A stretch of 64,000 nt of DNA, taken from the NCBI GenBank assembly GCA_947495425.1, contig CANLYR010000020.1, forward strand, positions 1 to 64,000, read 5' to 3'. A program made the position numbers and the translations under genes. Within the stretch, counting starts at the first letter, position 1. Each line of letters begins with the position of its first letter. Below the pieces are notes generated by a model that made no database searches, was not told the origin of the DNA, and saw only the letters and a program-made list of their open reading frames with translations. The DNA is from an uncultured Aquimarina sp. GTDB lineage: Bacteria; Bacteroidota; Bacteroidia; Flavobacteriales; Flavobacteriaceae. Of the stretch, positions 51,837 to 61,611 are shown piece after piece.

Positions 51837-53924
51837 ATGAAAATCCTACCCTATAAATACATTATTAGATGGGTCTTTGTATTGTTCATTTTTAAAATAC
51901 AAGCGCAACAAGATATTGAACAGAAAGAAGTGGATAGCTTACGGCATCGTCTAAAGACAGAAAAAAAAGATTCTATACACGTTTATATTTATAAAAAATT
52001 AGTAGAATTTTACAAAAAGAAACAAAGCGACAGTGCTTTGTATTATGCTGCAGCAATGGCCGATAAGGCTAGAAAAATGGTTTGGTATAGAGCGATGTAT
52101 TTTAGCCAAAAAGAAATTTTGGACATTAACATAGAAAATGATAATTTTAATAATGTAATGTCAAAATCAATCGATAGATTAGATAAATATATAGAGGCTA
52201 GGGATACCATGATGACGATAAATTTGACAAAAGCAATAGCATATCACTACTATATTCGTGAGGATTATAAAGAATGTATTGCGTATAATCTGAAAATACT
52301 AGAAATTGCTGAGAATACTCCTAGAAGTAATATAGAAGATATATATATCAGACTAAATGCATCCTATGGGACATTAGCAAACTATGACAAGAGTCTTGAA
52401 TATGCATTTAAGGCTTTGAATATATACGAAAAGGATTCGTTAAGAAAGCAACAACAATGTCGCATATATAATAATATAGCACTAATCTATTTGTTATCTG
52501 AGACTAAAGAAGATGTAATGTTATCTTTAGAGTATAGCAACAAATCAGCAAATATAAGTACAGAGAACGATTTTTTTCCAACAAAAGCCGATGCACTTAA
52601 CAACAAGGCAGCTGCTTTTTCATACTTAAAGAATACTAAGGGAGCAGAGCAAAATGCATTAGAAGCTATAGCGCTATCCAAAATTCATGGTTTTACTCGT
52701 TCTTTACAAAGAAGTTATTCTATTTTGGCAAACTTATACTTTGATATCAAAGAGTATGATCAATCAATTGTTTTTTATGAACAACTTATGGAGCTAAGTA
52801 ACGCTAATAATAGTATTAATGGTAAAGCAATTAGTAATATTGGGATTGGAAGAGCTTATTCAAGACAAAAAAAATTAAAAAAGGCTAGAGAGTACTTAAA
52901 TAGAGGAAAGTCTCTATCCGTTCAACTTGGTACTATCCATGAAATAAAAAATAGTTACGAGTATCTGTATAAATTAGATTCTACAGAGAAGAGGTATGAA
53001 AGTGCTTTTAAGAATCTTAAGAATTATCATCAATATCGTGATAGCATATACAACCAAAATAAAGAAAAAATAATTGCAGAGCTTGAGATCCAATATCAAA
53101 CCAAAATCAAAGATCAAGAAATCGAATTATTAACAAAAGAAAATGTATTACAAACCGCACTTGCCAAACAAGAAGAAAGGCAAAAGCAATATTTTCTTTT
53201 TGGAGGAGTAGCACTACTTTTAATCTCTGGTTTTATGTATAATAGATACAGAGTTAATAAACATAATTTGACAATTATTAAATCTCAAAAAGATGCTATT
53301 GAGGAAAAAAACAAGGAAAACGAATTGTTGATTAAAGAAATCCATCACCGTGTAAAAAACAACCTTCAGATTATATTAAGTTTACTAAATTCTCAACTTA
53401 ATGCGTTGCCAGAGAAAAATGTAGATGCCGAAAATATTATTTTGGATAGTAAAAACAGAATAGAATCTATCTCATTAATTCATCAAAATTTATATCAATC
53501 TAATAATTTTATCGAGGTAGAAACCCAACCCTATTTTGAGGATCTGCTAAATAATATAATTGAATCACATAATGATGTATTTACAGATGTTTTGGTTCAA
53601 AAGAAAATTGATAATTGTGTGATCAAAATTCCTCTTGCGGTTCCTTTAGGTTTAATAGTTAACGAAATCATTGTTAATGCTTTTAAACATGCATTTGATG
53701 ACACAGCCAAGCCCGAAATTAAGTTTAGTTTTAATAAGGATGAAAATGAGTATAGTCTTGTGGTTCAGGATAATGGAAAAGGATGGTCTGGAGAGATTGA
53801 AAATGGAAAATCTTTTGGAATGGAATTGATTAAAGGTCTGTTGAACCAACTTCAGGGAACGTTAGATATTCATGGATCAAAGGGAACCTCAATTTTTATG
53901 AAAATCCCGCTTGAAGTTAATTAA
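51837..53924 (+). CDS. TPR-repeat sensor histidine kinase (HisKA_2 type)
   Basis: A 695-residue membrane kinase. Signal or membrane segment at 1-25. TPR repeats from about 40 to 400. Coiled segment to 450. Transmembrane helix at about 456-472 (FLFGGVALLLISGFMY). The HisKA_2 dimerisation domain has the phospho-acceptor His in KEIHHRVKNNLQIILSLL. The ATPase domain has NEIIVNAFKHAF (N box), VVQDNGKGW (G1) and SFGMELIKGL. It probably signals to the sigma-54 regulator upstream in the same operon. Confidence 0.9.
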   Translation: MKILPYKYIIRWVFVLFIFKIQAQQDIEQKEVDSLRHRLKTEKKDSIHVYIYKKLVEFYKKKQSDSALYYAAAMADKARKMVWYRAMYFSQKEILDINIENDNFNNVMSKSIDRLDKYIEARDTMMTINLTKAIAYHYYIREDYKECIAYNLKILEIAENTPRSNIEDIYIRLNASYGTLANYDKSLEYAFKALNIYEKDSLRKQQQCRIYNNIALIYLLSETKEDVMLSLEYSNKSANISTENDFFPTKADALNNKAAAFSYLKNTKGAEQNALEAIALSKIHGFTRSLQRSYSILANLYFDIKEYDQSIVFYEQLMELSNANNSINGKAISNIGIGRAYSRQKKLKKAREYLNRGKSLSVQLGTIHEIKNSYEYLYKLDSTEKRYESAFKNLKNYHQYRDSIYNQNKEKIIAELEIQYQTKIKDQEIELLTKENVLQTALAKQEERQKQYFLFGGVALLLISGFMYNRYRVNKHNLTIIKSQKDAIEEKNKENELLIKEIHHRVKNNLQIILSLLNSQLNALPEKNVDAENIILDSKNRIESISLIHQNLYQSNNFIEVETQPYFEDLLNNIIESHNDVFTDVLVQKKIDNCVIKIPLAVPLGLIVNEIIVNAFKHAFDDTAKPEIKFSFNKDENEYSLVVQDNGKGWSGEIENGKSFGMELIKGLLNQLQGTLDIHGSKGTSIFMKIPLEVN

Positions 53925-53926
53925 AT

Positions 53927-53958
53927 AAAAAGCATCCCATTGTAATGAGATGCTTTTT
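53927..53958. terminator. Bidirectional terminator
   Basis: AAAAAGCATC pairs with GATGCTTTTT. An inner CATT/AATG stem is separated by a single-base bulge on each side. It lies between convergent genes and serves both. Confidence 0.85.
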
Positions 53959-53979
53959 GATAGGGAATTTATACTATTA

Positions 53980-54675
53980 TTATTTTAGAAAAACGTAAAC
54001 TGTTTCATAACCTGAACCCGTTCGAGTAAAATTTCTAAAATTTGTTCTTTCTGGTGCTTTTCCTTTAGATGTTACAATTCTTAATATCCTTTTGTAATTA
54101 AATTTATTAGGTTTTACGAATACATTTAGCCAATCAACATCATTAGGACCTGCTCCAGGAATTTTTTCTGCTTTTTCTGCAATTACTCTTCCTCCTGGAA
54201 ATTCCCATGCAGGTGTTGATAAATGCTTATAATGAGTTCCGATTGTTTCTGTAAAATTTATATTCAGAGAAGAACCATCATCATTATCTTCATTAATAAT
54301 TGTAGCACGGTAGAGGTCAGCCAACGGGCCTTTGGCATCCCATTTCTTAGATCTCTGTAGTTCATATGCTTGAATCCCTCTTGCATATACAATACGCCTA
54401 ACTCTAAGGTTTTGAGCTCCAGCGTCCTTCATAGCCTTTCTAATAACTGCATTTATGTCTGCATCATCAGAATTAGCCGCTTTCAGCATAGCATCACCAT
54501 TCTCGTTGTATGAGAATTGCCTGCTCTCTCCTTTAATATCATTCACAACAGAGGATTCATCATTTATTAATGAATCTTCTGGTTGTGTTTCAGTAAATGA
54601 TTCGTCTTCTTTAGAACAAGAATAAATGAATAAGACCGTAAAAAGAAATACTGAGTAATAAATTAATTTTTTCAT
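53980..54675 (-). CDS. Hypothetical lipoprotein
   Basis: A 231-residue protein with a lipoprotein signal (lipobox IYSC near residue 20) and an acidic linker (SKEDESFTETQPEDSL). The remaining 150 residues have no recognised domain; basic beta-like stretches include VRRIVYARGIQAYELQRSKKW. No family is recognised. A perfect 18-bp palindrome lies 63 bases upstream and matches sites before the lectin lipoprotein and the TPR kinase, so it may share their control. Confidence 0.6.
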   Translation of the reverse strand: MKKLIYYSVFLFTVLFIYSCSKEDESFTETQPEDSLINDESSVVNDIKGESRQFSYNENGDAMLKAANSDDADINAVIRKAMKDAGAQNLRVRRIVYARGIQAYELQRSKKWDAKGPLADLYRATIINEDNDDGSSLNINFTETIGTHYKHLSTPAWEFPGGRVIAEKAEKIPGAGPNDVDWLNVFVKPNKFNYKRILRIVTSKGKAPERTNFRNFTRTGSGYETVYVFLK

Positions 54676-54738
54676 GAGTTAATGTGTTTACGTTAAAAAT
54701 AGTGTTAATCAAAAGTAGATAAAGTCCTTTTTGTAAAC

Positions 54739-54756
54739 ATGAGTACATGTACTCAT
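54739..54756. promoter_or_regulatory. Perfect 18-bp palindrome, operator candidate
   Basis: ATGAGTACATGTACTCAT, a perfect palindrome, is 63 bases upstream of the lipoprotein gene on the minus strand. It shares arms ATGAGTA/TACTCAT and spacing with 41568-41585 and 54893-54918. Confidence 0.6.
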
Positions 54757-54892
54757 TTATTCTAGGAAGGTTTAATATCCGAGATTTGCCTCATGTATGT
54801 GTTTAAAGTTTTAGAATGTGAAGTTTCAAAATACCCAGCGGGTTTGACCCCTCAGAAATTAACTACGCAATTTTTGTGATACTTATATTTTG

Positions 54893-54918
54893 TAAAATGA
54901 GTACAAGTACTCATTTTA
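54893..54918. promoter_or_regulatory. Palindrome with 12-bp arms, operator candidate
   Basis: TAAAATGAGTAC, a central AA, then GTACTCATTTTA. It lies 180 bases upstream of the TPR/LytS-type kinase gene and 137 bases from the palindrome at 54739. The rest of the 424-base gap (54676-55098) holds no gene. The long A/T arms could also act as an UP-like element. Confidence 0.6.
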
Positions 54919-55098
54919 TATTGGATTTTTTGCCGTAAATTTGATATATAAATGTAATTGAAGTAATCATTGTTGAATAAATCCCCTTTTGACTTTTGCA
55001 AATACATTGAAAATTTAATTCTATTATAATAGTTGTATGGATTGCTTTAAGAAAGTTTAGTTAGCATTTAATTAACTGTTTTAAAGTGTTTTTGAAAT

Positions 55099-57087
55099 AT
55101 GTTGTATAATACTCTAAATAAGTTTTTATTAATTTTAGCATTATTTCTCAGTGCATTATGCCATTCACAATACGAAAAATCAAACAAAAATTCGTCTATA
55201 ATTTCAAGAGATAGTATTTTATTAAAATCTCGAGAAAGGTTAGATTCAATAGCTGCATCCTATCACGGCATAAAAAAAGATTTATTTCTTACTTTTTCTT
55301 TAAAAAGCATTTTAATATCCAGATTGTTAAAAGATACTAGTGCATTTGCTGGTACTTATAAAAATATGGCGCGTTCTTATGCAGTAAACAACGAGCTCAA
55401 GTTAGCAGTACAGTATATTGACTCTTCTTACAAGTATTACGAAGTGATAAAAGACACTAATAATATAATAAGTGCACTAGCAAATAAAGGAACTTTTTAT
55501 CGAAATGCAGGTAATTTAGAGGAGTCTTTAAAAATATATACCAAAACTCTCGAAATCATTAAGGATATAGACAGTACAAAAATAAATTATGATCACTATT
55601 TTTTTTACAATAACCTTGGGATATTCTATAAGGAAACGAAAAAAATAGAGAAAGCGAAGTTTTTTTACCAAAAGGCACTTGCGGTATCTCGTCTGATCAA
55701 AAAATTGCCTATTGAGTTATCAGTACAACTTAATTTGGCTACTCTAGCGTCTCAGGAAAAAAAATACGATTTAGCACTTTCTTACTACTTTGATGTTCAA
55801 GAAAAAGCCGATTCTATGAATGTTAAGCTTGTAAGTGCTATTTCAAGAGCTAATATTGCATATGCATACTACAATACAAATCGGTACTATAAAAGTATAC
55901 AATTTGCTAATGAAGGTATGGTCTTACTTAATGATCTTAATACAAGTAATGGATATAGACCCATTTATAAAATAAACTTTTTGCATACGCTTGGCGTTTC
56001 GAATATGGAGATTGGCAATTTTAAACTAGCAGAAAAACATTTGCTAGAAGGAATCAGAATATCCAAACAATTTGGTTTGCAGTCTACATTTATTAATTGC
56101 AATGAAGAAATGTATAAGCTTAAACTTAAAGAAAATGATTCCAAAAAGGCACTGTTTTATTTTCAGGAGTATATAAAGGCAAGAGATAGTATGTTTAGCA
56201 TAGAAAAGTTAAACGAAATTAATAAGATTGACTCAAGCAAAGAACTTTCTGACAAACAAAAGGAATTAATTGATCTTTCAATTAAAAAAACAGAAAGCGA
56301 GCAAAGAATTAGAGTCAAATATATTCAGTATATAATTTTTGCAATTATACTCATTGTCATATTGATTATTTTAATGCTTTTATACAACCAACGTAATAAA
56401 GCAGTTCTTGCAAAAAAGAACCAAAAGATTTTAGAGAGCGAGTTACATGCGTTGCGATCCCAGATGGACCCTCATTTTATTTTCAACACCCTGAATAGCG
56501 TACAAAATTTTATTTTGAAATCAAATAAAATAGAAGCATACAATTATTTAATAAAATTTTCAGATGCTATGCGGTTAATCTTAGAAAATTCTAAAGATTC
56601 TTTTATTGAAATACAAAAAGAGCTGGATCTTATAGATTTATATGTAGACCTTCAGGAGTTACGTTTTAGAAATAAGATTAGATATGTAAAGCATATCGAT
56701 ACGGAAGTTTTAGACAATACCCTAAAAATACCAGCAATGATTATTCAGCCTATTATAGAAAATGCCATATTGCACGGCATTGTAAATAAAGAAGAGGGTG
56801 GTATTGTATCACTCACTCTAAAATATAAAGAGGGTTGTATTCAATGTTTAGTAGAAGATAATGGTATAGGAAGACAAGAAGCCATGAGACGTAAGCGAGG
56901 AAGAAGCAAAAAGCACCTTTCTATCTCAACGATGAATACAGCAGAAAGAATAAAAATTCTGGAGAAAAATGCAAATAAAAAAGTTACACATCAAATAGAA
57001 GACTTATTTTCAAAAAATGGAGTATCTTTAGGTACACGCGTATCAATAATACTTCCAATCTTAAAACCTAATGATACAGAAACTTAA
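55099..57087 (+). CDS. TPR-repeat sensor histidine kinase (LytS-like)
   Basis: A 662-residue kinase. Signal peptide at 1-23. TPR repeats from about 60 to 370 (LEESLKIYTKTLEII, IEKAKFFYQKALAV). Transmembrane helix at about 412-432. His-kinase domain of the LytS type: LRSQMDPHFIFNTLNSVQNF with the acceptor His, then an ATPase domain with IPAMIIQPIIENAILHGI and VEDNGIGR. It overlaps the LytTR regulator gene by 17 bases, so the two form a two-component pair. Confidence 0.9.
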   Translation: MLYNTLNKFLLILALFLSALCHSQYEKSNKNSSIISRDSILLKSRERLDSIAASYHGIKKDLFLTFSLKSILISRLLKDTSAFAGTYKNMARSYAVNNELKLAVQYIDSSYKYYEVIKDTNNIISALANKGTFYRNAGNLEESLKIYTKTLEIIKDIDSTKINYDHYFFYNNLGIFYKETKKIEKAKFFYQKALAVSRLIKKLPIELSVQLNLATLASQEKKYDLALSYYFDVQEKADSMNVKLVSAISRANIAYAYYNTNRYYKSIQFANEGMVLLNDLNTSNGYRPIYKINFLHTLGVSNMEIGNFKLAEKHLLEGIRISKQFGLQSTFINCNEEMYKLKLKENDSKKALFYFQEYIKARDSMFSIEKLNEINKIDSSKELSDKQKELIDLSIKKTESEQRIRVKYIQYIIFAIILIVILIILMLLYNQRNKAVLAKKNQKILESELHALRSQMDPHFIFNTLNSVQNFILKSNKIEAYNYLIKFSDAMRLILENSKDSFIEIQKELDLIDLYVDLQELRFRNKIRYVKHIDTEVLDNTLKIPAMIIQPIIENAILHGIVNKEEGGIVSLTLKYKEGCIQCLVEDNGIGRQEAMRRKRGRSKKHLSISTMNTAERIKILEKNANKKVTHQIEDLFSKNGVSLGTRVSIILPILKPNDTET

Positions 57088-57820
57088 AACCCTAATTGTT
57101 GATGATGAAATAAGTGGAAGAGAGAATCTTCAGTATTTATTACAACATTTTTGTCCGCGGATTGTAATACATGATGTAGCAGGCACTTTGGACGAAGCCG
57201 AAAACCTGATCAGTACCAAAAAATATGATTTGGTGTTTTTGGATGTTGAATTAGGAACATCAACGATATTTGAAGTATTACAAAGATTAAAAACTATCTC
57301 TTTCGAAATCATATTTGTTTCTGCTCATAATTATGCTTTAAAAGCTTTTGAATTTGCAGCAGTTGATTATTTATTAAAACCTATTAAAATTGAAAGTTTA
57401 ATTAAAGCTGTAGACCTTGCTTTTGATAGGATACATAATAATATTCTATCAGAACAAGCCAAGAATATATTATCCAAATTAGGGGTAAATAGTAGTTCAA
57501 AAACGATCCCTATTCCTGTTTCTGATGGTTATGAAATAATCGATGCTAGTTCTATTATGTATTGCACTGCTGATGGGAGCTATACCAAAATCTTTGTTAA
57601 AAATAGAGGTAAAATTTTGGTTTCTCAAAGCCTAAAACATTATGAGGAATTACTGTTTAAATTCGAGTTTTTGAGAATTCATAACTCTACAATTATTAAT
57701 AGAAATTATGTGAAACAAGTTTCTAGAGCCGATGGAGGATTTGTAATCATGCAGGATAATAAGGTCTTCTCAATTTCTAAATCCCGTAAGGAAGAATCCT
57801 TCAAAAAGTTATTACTCTAA
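57071..57820 (+). CDS. LytTR-family response regulator
   Basis: A 249-residue regulator. Receiver at 1-125 with LIVDDE, acceptor Asp in YDLVFLDVELGT, and the Lys in DYLLKPIKIE. LytTR DNA-binding domain at about 150-247 (YCTADGSYTKIFVKNRGKIL, FLRIHNSTIINRNYVKQV). It pairs with the kinase encoded immediately upstream. The palindromes before its own operon and before two lipoprotein genes are possible targets, although LytTR proteins more often bind direct repeats. Confidence 0.9.
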   Translation: MIQKLKTLIVDDEISGRENLQYLLQHFCPRIVIHDVAGTLDEAENLISTKKYDLVFLDVELGTSTIFEVLQRLKTISFEIIFVSAHNYALKAFEFAAVDYLLKPIKIESLIKAVDLAFDRIHNNILSEQAKNILSKLGVNSSSKTIPIPVSDGYEIIDASSIMYCTADGSYTKIFVKNRGKILVSQSLKHYEELLFKFEFLRIHNSTIINRNYVKQVSRADGGFVIMQDNKVFSISKSRKEESFKKLLL

Positions 57821-58042
57821 TTAAGTACATGTCTTCTTTTTCTGGTAAATTCAATTTACAACTCCATATAGTACATCTATACCCTAAAAAAGGTCAATTA
57901 CAAAGAATCCATTGCTGGTTATACATTCTTTGTACAATTTAGAGCATAACTAAATCAATAAATTAGACCTATAAGATTCTAAGCTAATTGATGTGAACAA
58001 GGTTTTGATTTATTGATTACTAACTAATTCAATTTTTTCATT

Positions 58043-58747
58043 ATGAAAAACTTACCCATCCTTTTAGTATTGATATTTGGTATCCTTTTATCGTGCAACA
58101 CAGATGAAACTATAGAAACCAATTTAGAATCTAGTGAAGAGCTTAATGTGCAGTCTAACGAAACAATTAGTAATGATGAGTTTATGGAAGAGATAAGTAA
58201 CAATGAGTCATTTTTGCGTTTTGTTGAAACTAATAGTCGTATAGAACAACTAATTACGAAAACTATTGAAGAAAATCAACTGTCACCAGACAGTTTTAGA
58301 AGAATGTACAATGACCAAAATGAGGCAGCTTTAGAAACTCTTTTTAAGGATACAGACCTTGTTGAGTTATCAAAACAAAAAAAAGAAGCAGCCAAAGCAT
58401 TGATATTAGCATATCCTGATTTACAGAATCAAGTAGAATCTAAGATGAGTAGTACCAATAAAGAAGGAAGTAGCACAGTTTTATTTCCATTTCTGGATCA
58501 AAATCAAATAACCTCTAAATGTTCAAGCACATCCGAATGGGCTCTTTTTCAAGTATGTTTAGCATTAACAGGTCTTGGCGTTACCGCATGTTTTGTGAAT
58601 GCTACATTACTTTTTGGTCCAGTTGGTCCCTATCTTTGTAGTTTGACAGGAAGTGCTTTGGGAGCAGCATGTTACGCTAATGCTTGTATGTCTGATAATG
58701 GTAATTATTTAAAAGATGTAAAATATAGTATTATACAAGTGGTCTAA
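58043..58747 (+). CDS. Lipoprotein with six-Cys glycine-rich C-terminal segment
   Basis: A 234-residue lipoprotein (lipobox LLSC near residue 18). An acidic, helical middle part (about 20-150) is followed by a C-terminal segment (about 158-218) that is hydrophobic, glycine/alanine-rich and contains six Cys (TSKC, FQVC, VTAC, PYLC, GAAC, ANAC). The layout, leader-like acidic part plus compact Cys-rich hydrophobic tail, resembles precursors of disulfide-bonded peptides, but I recognise no family. It is 94 bases upstream of the lipoprotein subtilase, which could process it. That is conjecture. Confidence 0.6.
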   Translation: MKNLPILLVLIFGILLSCNTDETIETNLESSEELNVQSNETISNDEFMEEISNNESFLRFVETNSRIEQLITKTIEENQLSPDSFRRMYNDQNEAALETLFKDTDLVELSKQKKEAAKALILAYPDLQNQVESKMSSTNKEGSSTVLFPFLDQNQITSKCSSTSEWALFQVCLALTGLGVTACFVNATLLFGPVGPYLCSLTGSALGAACYANACMSDNGNYLKDVKYSIIQVV

Positions 58748-58840
58748 AAAAGGGTCTTAAAGTTTTACTCTTTTTGATATACTGTTAAGAAGGATTTACA
58801 ATAATCAATAGGTTTTTAATTAACTAACTAATATATAATT

Positions 58841-60121
58841 ATGAAAAAAAGTAAACTAGTTTTATTTGGTTTATTGTGCTTTAGTATGCTCTTGGTATCT
58901 TGTGATAAGGAGGATATGGTAAACGAGTCGACAGAATCAGGTGCTTTACCTGCCATTGAAATTTCAAAAAAAATACCAGGACAGTACATTGTGATTTTTG
59001 ATAAATCAAAGATCATTCCTGCTTCTAAAATGTTGAAGAAAAGAGCTTTTGCAAGTAGGAAAGATAAAGCAAGTGCTTTGGATGAAATTTCTAGGGAGTC
59101 CTTGGGCAAAATAAATACCGCTTTGCAGTCTCAAAAATTAGATGTAAACAATGTGATTGATTATTATACAGATCTTTTTTCTGGAGTTGCAATCAAGCTA
59201 ACCAATGAAGAGTTGTATGAATTAAGTAAGAATCCTCTTGTCGAATCTATAGAGTATGATATTGCAATTGAGACACCTACTATAGATACAGATAGTATTA
59301 TTGGTGATATTTTTAGTCAAATAGATGGAAAACCACAAACTATCCCCTGTGGTATTAATACTATTGGTGGAAATTCGGATGGATCAAAGTCAGAAAATTG
59401 GATCTGGATACTGGATTCGGGAATTGATTTACGTCACCCAGATTTAAACGTTATTACAGATAGACCGTATGCCAAATCTTTTACTAGTGCTTCTGCTTCT
59501 GATTGTAATGGGCATGGTACTCATGTTGCTGGTATTGCAGCAGCAATAGATAATAATATTGGTGTGGTTGGAGTCTCTGCTGGTGCTCCTGTAGTACCTG
59601 TTAAAGTATTCGATTGTAGAAGATCTACATCATTATCTAACATTTTAAGCGGAATGGATCATATATGGCAATATGCGTCACCAGGTGATGTTGTGAATAT
59701 GAGTTTTGCTGCAAATTTTGGACAAGGGTGCGCTTCAAATTCAGCTTTTGTTGATGCTATAAAAACTATGGGAAGATCAGGGATTTTTATTGCCATAGCA
59801 GCAGGAAATGCTAGTGGTAATTCTGGTTTGTATAGCCCTGGCTGTATAAATGGTAAGAATATTTATACTGTAGCGTCAATGGATTGTGACAATAATTTTT
59901 CTTCATCATTTTCAAATTATGGTAGTAATATAGATGTGATTGCACCAGGCGATAAAGTAATAAGTACGTATAAGAGAAGGCAGTATGCAGTATTAAGTGG
60001 CACCTCTATGGCAGCACCATATGTTGCAGGTATTTTACATGCCAAAAACGGAAAACTACCTACCTCAGGATTTGTTCAATATAACGGAATAAAATATCCA
60101 GTAGGCGTTATTGATAACTAA
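58841..60121 (+). CDS. S8 subtilisin-like serine protease, lipoprotein
   Basis: A 426-residue lipoprotein protease (lipobox LVSC). An inhibitor I9-like propeptide at about 45-140 (GQYIVIFDKSK, YTDLFSGVAIKLTNEEL, VESIEYD). The catalytic triad is Asp192 in WILDSGIDLRHPDL, His225 in NGHGTHVAGIAAA and Ser389 in SGTSMAAPYVAG. The propeptide would be removed by self-cleavage, which would also release the enzyme from its lipid anchor. It may mature neighbouring secreted proteins. It is followed by a 420-base gap before the MACPF-like genes. Confidence 0.9.
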   Translation: MKKSKLVLFGLLCFSMLLVSCDKEDMVNESTESGALPAIEISKKIPGQYIVIFDKSKIIPASKMLKKRAFASRKDKASALDEISRESLGKINTALQSQKLDVNNVIDYYTDLFSGVAIKLTNEELYELSKNPLVESIEYDIAIETPTIDTDSIIGDIFSQIDGKPQTIPCGINTIGGNSDGSKSENWIWILDSGIDLRHPDLNVITDRPYAKSFTSASASDCNGHGTHVAGIAAAIDNNIGVVGVSAGAPVVPVKVFDCRRSTSLSNILSGMDHIWQYASPGDVVNMSFAANFGQGCASNSAFVDAIKTMGRSGIFIAIAAGNASGNSGLYSPGCINGKNIYTVASMDCDNNFSSSFSNYGSNIDVIAPGDKVISTYKRRQYAVLSGTSMAAPYVAGILHAKNGKLPTSGFVQYNGIKYPVGVIDN

Positions 60122-60540
60122 AAAAAGACCAAAATATTTAAAGTACTCATTAGTTTGAGTTTGTGTTAAAAACCCTCTCGCGTTTTTAGTTAATATCTAT
60201 TAATTAAAATAATGCTTGAGGTTTTTTTGTAGGTTAAGAAATATAGCGATTGTTTAGTGCGTATTTTTAAGTCGGAAATGGTATTATTAGCCGTTAAATC
60301 CGATTTATGCATTCGAACTTCGTCACAAGTGTTGAAAATGCAATAAAACATAATGTCTTCTACAATTCCAATTTTTTGATCTAATTCGTTCTTGTTAAGT
60401 CTATACAAACTTTAAATAGTTAGAGGACAAATCCTTTTTGATCGATTATAAAATCAGAAGGGTAAATTATATACTCAACATTGTGTATACAGTTCATATA
60501 TAGGATTTTTATCAAAAATTTATAAACTAAAAATTACACA
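60122..60540. other. 419-base region between protease and MACPF-like genes
   Basis: No supported gene. A weak hairpin, ACTCA (60145-60149) with TGAGT (60156-60160), could end the protease transcript. A 72-codon minus-strand frame (60190-60408) has no support. The region should hold the promoter of the MACPF-like genes, but no clear TAnnTTTG box was found. Confidence 0.4.
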
Positions 60541-61539
60541 ATGAAAAAACTTATTTTTTTAGGAATGCTCTCACTCGCCCTATTTGCTTGTGAAAAAGAA
60601 GAAGAAACAGAAAATATTGGAGCCGATGATGCTCAAATTGAAGATCTTGATTTAGAAATATCTCCCAATTCAAAATCCATTAACATTGGAGGAGTCATTT
60701 ACAAGTCGGGTTATGGCTACGGATATGATAGCAGAAATAATCTACGCCCTTTTCGCCCAGCGATTGATGTATTTGATACATTTTCTACTACCGATTTAAA
60801 TGCTAATACAGAAGTTAGTGTAGAGATTGTAAACGATGAAGAGGATGTAAGGGAATTTATAAAAAAGGGAGACTCTATTGGCTTTGATGTAAATTATATG
60901 GGCTTTAGTTTTGGAATAAGTCACTCTTCAGAAATTTCTAGAGAAATGATTTTTAGCTCAGATTATGTAAATGTAATCGCAAAAATAAAAATACCTACAC
61001 AACGTTGGCTGGCCGACGAAGATCCGTTTATCGATTATAGAGCTTTGGATCTCTTAAATCAAGGGCAGTATAGTAGATTTTTTGGTGCCTATGGCCCTGG
61101 ATTTGTGTCTGATGTTCTTTACGGGGGAGATGTGTACTATACTCATACCTACAATGCTTCTTCTTTGACCGAGGAAGAGAAGAGAACATTAAATTTTGCA
61201 ATAAGTGTAGGTTATAAACCTGTATTCAGTATAGGTGTTACTAGTAGCTTAACCGAAGAGCAAAAAAGAGTGCTAAAGAAAAGTTATACTAGAACCAGTG
61301 TAACCAGTAATGTACCTGGGTTTAATCCTGGGCTTATTACCAACTGGGAAGATAGTGAAGCTCTTATCGAAGCAAAACAAGATGAACTACGTCAATACCT
61401 GATTGCTAATCCAGACCTTGCTCCTGTTATTAAGCGAACTGTAATCCCTTGGGACCCAGAGAACATGTATGATTTACAGCAATTTGGTGATGAGTTTAAC
61501 AGACAACTCGAGATTTACAGATCCAGAAACGGGAGTTAA
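60541..61539 (+). CDS. MACPF-like lipoprotein 1
   Basis: A 332-residue lipoprotein: signal MKKLIFLGMLSLALFAC, then a short acidic linker. The MACPF signature [YW]-G-x-x-[FY]-x6-G-G is present as YGPGFVSDVLYGG from Tyr184, followed by the expected strand DVYYTHTY. Residues before it (GYGYGYDSRNNLRPFRPAI; VNVIAKIKI) are shared in outline with the next two genes. MACPF proteins form membrane pores; in Bacteroides, MACPF lipoproteins (BSAPs) kill related strains. The C-terminus here lacks an obvious receptor-binding domain. Assignment rests on the signature and on the similar layout of three genes. Confidence 0.7.
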   Translation: MKKLIFLGMLSLALFACEKEEETENIGADDAQIEDLDLEISPNSKSINIGGVIYKSGYGYGYDSRNNLRPFRPAIDVFDTFSTTDLNANTEVSVEIVNDEEDVREFIKKGDSIGFDVNYMGFSFGISHSSEISREMIFSSDYVNVIAKIKIPTQRWLADEDPFIDYRALDLLNQGQYSRFFGAYGPGFVSDVLYGGDVYYTHTYNASSLTEEEKRTLNFAISVGYKPVFSIGVTSSLTEEQKRVLKKSYTRTSVTSNVPGFNPGLITNWEDSEALIEAKQDELRQYLIANPDLAPVIKRTVIPWDPENMYDLQQFGDEFNRQLEIYRSRNGS

Positions 61540-61611
61540 ATATGTTGAGTTTTAGTATACGTTCACAATACCTGTTGCAGTGTAAACTATAACTCAAAAA
61601 ACCTTGTCACT

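Noticed and set aside
54739-54918. The paired palindromes as a CRISPR-like or phage attachment repeat
   Set aside because: Only two copies here, of different arm length, plus one at 41568. Their promoter-proximal positions fit operators better.
60190-60408. 72-codon minus-strand frame between the protease and MACPF-like genes
   Set aside because: No ribosome binding site, no recognisable family and AT-rich spacer-like composition; left as non-coding.
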